From the NCBI GenBank assembly GCA_017642335.1, contig JAGCPF010000012.1, positions 1-51,478 on the forward strand: a stretch of 51,478 nucleotides of DNA, given 5' to 3'. The DNA is from Fibrobacter sp. (GTDB taxonomy: Bacteria > Fibrobacterota > Fibrobacteria > Fibrobacterales > Fibrobacteraceae). How positions within the stretch are numbered: position 1 is the stretch's first letter; every line of letters begins with the position of its first letter. The notes under the pieces were generated by a model that did no database searches, was not told where the DNA came from, and saw nothing but the letters and a program-made list of their open reading frames with translations. The translations under genes and the position numbers were made by a program. This document shows, in pieces, positions 48,602-51,478 of this stretch.

Positions 48602-49280
48602 GCCTGTCGTTCTCCAGGTATTCCAGATAGGAAACCCAGTCCTGTATAGCGCCGAAAGAGCTGAGCATGGTCGTATCCTGGACGACTCCGAGCTTGCGCA
48701 GCGGACCTATCGAAGATTCCAGCTTGTCAATTTCGCGGACATAGCGGTCTTTCTGGCTCTGCAAGGCGATAATCTGCGCCTGTTTTTCCACGATATCGTG
48801 CCCCTGCGAGACAACGATAAGGAACATCGTCACAGCCCAGCCGATGATAAGCAGCGCAGTCGCAATAGCCACGGACGGACTCAAGCGGAGTCCGGTCTTC
48901 TTGCCGTAATGGATGCCGACCTGCCACATCTGCTTCGCGATACCCGAATGCCTGTAATCGTCACGGCTCGCATAAATCTCGAAAATGTTGCGGTACTTCG
49001 CGAAATACTGCTTCTGCTCGTCGTTATCGAACAAAAGAATCAATGCGGAGCCCTGCCCGCGCACGCGGTTCAGCAGGTCCAAGAAGAACACGATGTACTC
49101 GTCCGTCGCAAAGTGCGCATCCTGCAAGTTGAAAAAGAAGAAGCAGCCTGGCCCGTCGGTAAGCATCTCGATCTTTTCTCGAACTGCGGCCAGCTGGAAC
49201 ACGCCCAGAGAACCGGACAGCTTGATTTCGACGTCCTCGCCGCGGTCGTCCACGCTGATATCGATTAGGTCAGCCTTCAT
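48591..49280 (-). CDS. STAS-like domain, membrane helix and coiled-coil protein
   Basis: 229 residues from ATG 49280, which follows AAGGAAGATTCTCAA and overlaps the preceding stop (ATGA). Residues 1-105 resemble a STAS domain (VEIKLSGSLGVFQLAAVREKI, then FFFNLQDAHFATDEYIVFFL, then LILLFDNDEQ). A membrane helix (about 138-158, SVAIATALLIIGWAVTMFLIV) and a coiled coil (about 165-200) follow. MlaB, the cytosolic subunit of the Mla transporter, is a STAS protein; a membrane-anchored STAS protein beside mlaC may serve a related role (inferred). The usual phosphorylated Ser of anti-anti-sigma STAS domains is not clear; a Thr occurs at the comparable position. Confidence 0.65.
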   Translation of the reverse strand: MKADLIDISVDDRGEDVEIKLSGSLGVFQLAAVREKIEMLTDGPGCFFFFNLQDAHFATDEYIVFFLDLLNRVRGQGSALILLFDNDEQKQYFAKYRNIFEIYASRDDYRHSGIAKQMWQVGIHYGKKTGLRLSPSVAIATALLIIGWAVTMFLIVVSQGHDIVEKQAQIIALQSQKDRYVREIDKLESSIGPLRKLGVVQDTTMLSSFGAIQDWVSYLEYLENDRREK

Positions 49281-51145
49281 TTGAGAATCTTCCTTTGCGA
49301 GAGACGGACCATGATGCCGTAGTTCGCGGTATTCAGGCTTTCCATGGCCAGTTTCCAGAACGGGAATATGCGGATGCCCTGGAACGATTCAGGAGCCGCC
49401 GTAGAAGACGCACCGAAAATGGGGCCAAGGAACAAGTTCGTCGGCACATCGAAATCCAGACGGAACAGGCACGAAAGCACCCGGTCGTAAATCTCTACCG
49501 ACCTGGCGTCCGGATAAATGAGCGGCACATCCAGTTTCCAGTGGAGGTTCTCTCCGTTGATGTAGACGGCCTGGCTCCTCGCGCTGAATGGACGCATGCC
49601 CAGTTCCATGAGTGAACCGAAGTAGCCCTTGAAATCGACGTAGGTCGTGTTCGCAACGCGGTACGATAACTGGAAAGCGGATTCCGTCGGTTTCAAGGAG
49701 TAACGTTTGTCGACCTGCACAAGCCCACGGCGATCCCCTACGGAGAACGGTTGTTCCGAAGACAACTGGATGTCGGTAGAATTCTCGTGGCGCTTAATTT
49801 GGTAGTCATAGGCGTCAGCGAGCAGGTTCTCGCGGTTCGAGAGTATCTGGTCTAGCTTGTCCGGCATGAGGGCCGTATTCGGGATCAAGCAATCCAGGAA
49901 GCCCAGCGACGGTTCGCCGTCATCGCGCCAGGCAGAAAGCAAACAGAGAGTGGACTTCTTGTAGTTCAGGGAACGCAGGACGCCACCCTGCGCATAGTCC
50001 AGCAAGAAGGAGAAATGCGGGTTTTCCACCGAAACCAGTTTGCGACCGACAAGGAGAAAATCGGAAACCTCGACACGAAGGCCGTCGAAACCCGTTGCGC
50101 GAGCAAGCCAGTTCACAACGCTAATCAGGTGCCTGTATGCACGCCAGCGAACCACGGGGGAACGCATGCCGCCCTGCTGCAAGTCGCGGAAATACTGCGG
50201 GAGCATCGCGGGCAAGAGCCTCTTGAAAAAGTCCTGCTGGTCCTTGCTGTCAAGCTGAGCAACGCCCGAACGGTAAAGGGCCAGGATCGTCTTGTGCAGC
50301 ATGTTGATCTCGGGTCTGCGGATCAAGAGCTCGCGGCAGCTCTTCGCCGTGGCGGGCAGGCCCAGGTTCGTCCCGACAGACATGAGTGAACTTACGCTGC
50401 CCTCGGAACCCTGCTGCGAAACGATATATCCGACAGGCCAGGTCCGGATTTCGTTCATTTCTACAAATTCGGCAAGCCTCTCGAAGAAGGGCACAATTTC
50501 TTTGGGATCGCGAGGCAGCGTAAGCATGACCACCGCAGACTTGTTTTCACGGCAATACAGGCTGGCACAACTTTCCCAGTCCAGCTTATCCTCGGCAATC
50601 GCGCGAGAAAGGCCTTCGGCAACGGGGACGATGCGCATGAGAGCACCCTTATCTTCCGTAGTGAACCAACCCGATATCGGGGTCGTCCTGCCCAGGGCAT
50701 CCTGCAAAGCAGACTCGCTGACAAGCGAATATTCAAACGACTCCCTCGAAAGGAGGTCGGTCATCTCCATCTCCCAGACCATTGACGAATTGAAGAAGCC
50801 GATAGGTTCTACATCGAACATCTTGCGTAAGAGCCTGCGATGCATCTTCAGTTGCAGCTGCTGAAGTTCAGCCGGGAATAGAGGAAGCAAGGCATCGTGG
50901 TAGCTGCCGCCCAAAAACTCAAGTTTGCCCTCACGGATACCGTGGCGGATTTTTCCAATAGAGAGCGGGCCTGCCGCATGGCTAATGGCCTCGAGCACCG
51001 TTCCATCCAAGAAGAATGAACTGCGGAACGAACTCAGGTTCAAGAGGAAATCAAAGGCACCCAGGAGATTCCTGGCGATGGCCTTGACATCGTCCTCGAA
51101 CGTCAAAGGAGGCAGCTGGAACACAAAAGAAAAAGTCAGCTTCAT
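49277..51145 (-). CDS. GH57-like protein lacking the usual catalytic residues
   Basis: 622 residues. It resembles GH57 4-alpha-glucanotransferases/amylopullulanases over its length (SSFFLDGTVLEAI, REGKLEFLGGSYHDALL, a C-terminal beta region). Yet the GH57 motifs are altered: the HQP motif is VFQLPP; the nucleophile motif (normally a Glu before RVW) reads FFNSSMVWEMEM, with Ser at the Glu position; and the D-D/E-G-E motif appears as QQGSEG. A carbohydrate-binding or regulatory role is therefore more likely than catalysis. There is no signal peptide, so it is cytoplasmic. It is the first gene of the seven-gene operon. The alignment is by eye; a distant active variant is possible. Confidence 0.7.
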   Translation of the reverse strand: MKLTFSFVFQLPPLTFEDDVKAIARNLLGAFDFLLNLSSFRSSFFLDGTVLEAISHAAGPLSIGKIRHGIREGKLEFLGGSYHDALLPLFPAELQQLQLKMHRRLLRKMFDVEPIGFFNSSMVWEMEMTDLLSRESFEYSLVSESALQDALGRTTPISGWFTTEDKGALMRIVPVAEGLSRAIAEDKLDWESCASLYCRENKSAVVMLTLPRDPKEIVPFFERLAEFVEMNEIRTWPVGYIVSQQGSEGSVSSLMSVGTNLGLPATAKSCRELLIRRPEINMLHKTILALYRSGVAQLDSKDQQDFFKRLLPAMLPQYFRDLQQGGMRSPVVRWRAYRHLISVVNWLARATGFDGLRVEVSDFLLVGRKLVSVENPHFSFLLDYAQGGVLRSLNYKKSTLCLLSAWRDDGEPSLGFLDCLIPNTALMPDKLDQILSNRENLLADAYDYQIKRHENSTDIQLSSEQPFSVGDRRGLVQVDKRYSLKPTESAFQLSYRVANTTYVDFKGYFGSLMELGMRPFSARSQAVYINGENLHWKLDVPLIYPDARSVEIYDRVLSCLFRLDFDVPTNLFLGPIFGASSTAAPESFQGIRIFPFWKLAMESLNTANYGIMVRLSQRKILK

Positions 51146-51201
51146 AAAGTGAAGAATAGAAAAAAGTAGGCCGTGGCTGTTAGTGAATAAGCGGATTTGT
51201 C

Positions 51202-51262
51202 GTTGCGAAGGGCGAATAGCCCTGAAGCAATCTCCATCAAAGAATCTAGAGGCTAGAATCTA
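51202..51262. repeat. Intergenic repeat and heptads upstream of the envelope operon
   Basis: GTTGCGAAGGGCGAATAGCC followed by CTGAAGCAATCTCC (51202-51235) forms outer TTGC/GCAA and inner GGGC/GCCC arms. Then heptads GAATCTA, GAGGCTA, GAATCTA (51242-51262) follow in seven-base phase. The whole stretch 51146-51320 contains no gene. Confidence 0.6.
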
Positions 51263-51320
51263 GGAGCCAGGGAAAAATATCACGGCTTCGCCGTCTTATA
51301 TTGACGCGCGGAGCGGGCAT

Positions 51321-51358
51321 AAAAAAAAGCCCCCTCGACGGTTTACCGTCAAGGGGGC
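51321..51358 (-). terminator. rRNA operon terminator
   Basis: On the minus strand GCCCCCTTGACGG pairs with CCGTCGAGGGGGC (13 bp, one G-U) around TAAA, followed by eight Ts. It directly follows the 5S rRNA. Confidence 0.95.
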
Positions 51359-51365
51359 GGGAATC

Positions 51366-51476
51366 CAGCGACGCCCTACTCTCCCGGACCCGGAGGCCAG
51401 GTACCATCGGCGAAGCGAGGCTTAACTGCCGTGTTCGGAATGGGAACGGGTGTGACCCTCGCTCAAGAATCGCTGA
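51366..51476 (-). rRNA. rrf: 5S ribosomal RNA (3' end of an rRNA operon)
   Basis: The minus strand carries conserved 5S elements: GTCACACCCGTTCCCATTCC, GAACACGGCAGTTAAGCC, GCCGATGGTA and GAGAGTAGGGCGTCGC. The ends pair (CAGCGA with TCGCTG), so the molecule is essentially complete; its exact 5' end lies within a few bases of the window edge. The rest of the operon should lie to the right. Confidence 0.93.
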
Positions 51477-51478
51477 AA

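Noticed and set aside
51146..51320. A gene between the envelope operon and the rRNA terminator
   Set aside because: No open frame with a plausible start or binding site; the stretch consists of repeats and heptads.

Overview
The window almost certainly comes from a Fibrobacter (phylum Fibrobacterota, rumen/gut type). The evidence is a set of lineage-typical traits: three TIGR02147-family regulators, two FISUMP (Fib_succ_major) lipoproteins, poly-serine linkers of the SSSSAKSSSS type in exported proteins, two giant GLUG/InlB-repeat surface proteins, and a large modular exported glycoside hydrolase. No species can be assigned from sequence alone. The window is gene-dense. No CRISPR, phage, transposase or plasmid function was seen.

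Layout. 1-2434: a TIGR02147 regulator plus lipoprotein operon (module 1). 2649-9631: housekeeping genes (rubrerythrin, GSCFA protein, carboxy(nor)spermidine dehydrogenase with arginine decarboxylase, a membrane diguanylate cyclase, NudC) ending in a convergent tRNA-Gly(CCC). 9786-14133: a small exported protein, then a leftward group (aspartoacylase, two unknowns, a HAD-IIA protein). 14206-16271: module 2 (TIGR02147 plus paralogous lipoprotein). 16431-21700: dusA, an unlisted 31-residue basic ribosomal-type protein, recD2, a small membrane protein and ilvE. 21921-34441: surface-protein island with two FISUMP lipoproteins and two tandem GLUG proteins of about 1,700 residues. 34600-37330: a class I/II aminotransferase and gltA. 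37423-42361: exported glycoside hydrolase and module 3 (TIGR02147 plus lipoprotein). 42450-44148: a Dus paralogue and an HU-like protein with an acidic tail. 44216-51145: a tightly coupled seven-gene leftward operon with an envelope theme (GH57-like protein lacking its catalytic residues, STAS-membrane-coiled-coil protein, lytic transglycosylase, TolC-family protein, MlaC-like protein, DUF2953-like protein, RsuA). 51321-51478: the 3' end of an rRNA operon (5S rRNA and terminator).

How the genes work together. SpeA and the carboxyspermidine dehydrogenase form a putrescine-to-spermidine route that bypasses S-adenosylmethionine decarboxylase. Each TIGR02147 gene is directly followed by a lipoprotein gene, suggesting self-contained regulator/surface-lipoprotein units. 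The last operon joins an MlaC-type lipid carrier to a TolC-type outer-membrane channel, a wall hydrolase and a STAS protein, which is the best candidate here for an undescribed envelope system.

Non-coding structure is the other strong signal. Degenerate seven-base tandem repeats (consensus GAGNNNN) occur at several intergenic loci. At two of them the heptads bound clusters of small hairpins in inverted orientation, and related repeats have entered the reading frames of a Dus gene and a FISUMP gene. A TAnATT-like -10 hexamer ends only 6-8 bases before the start codon of many genes that lack a Shine-Dalgarno sequence, suggesting frequent leaderless mRNAs.
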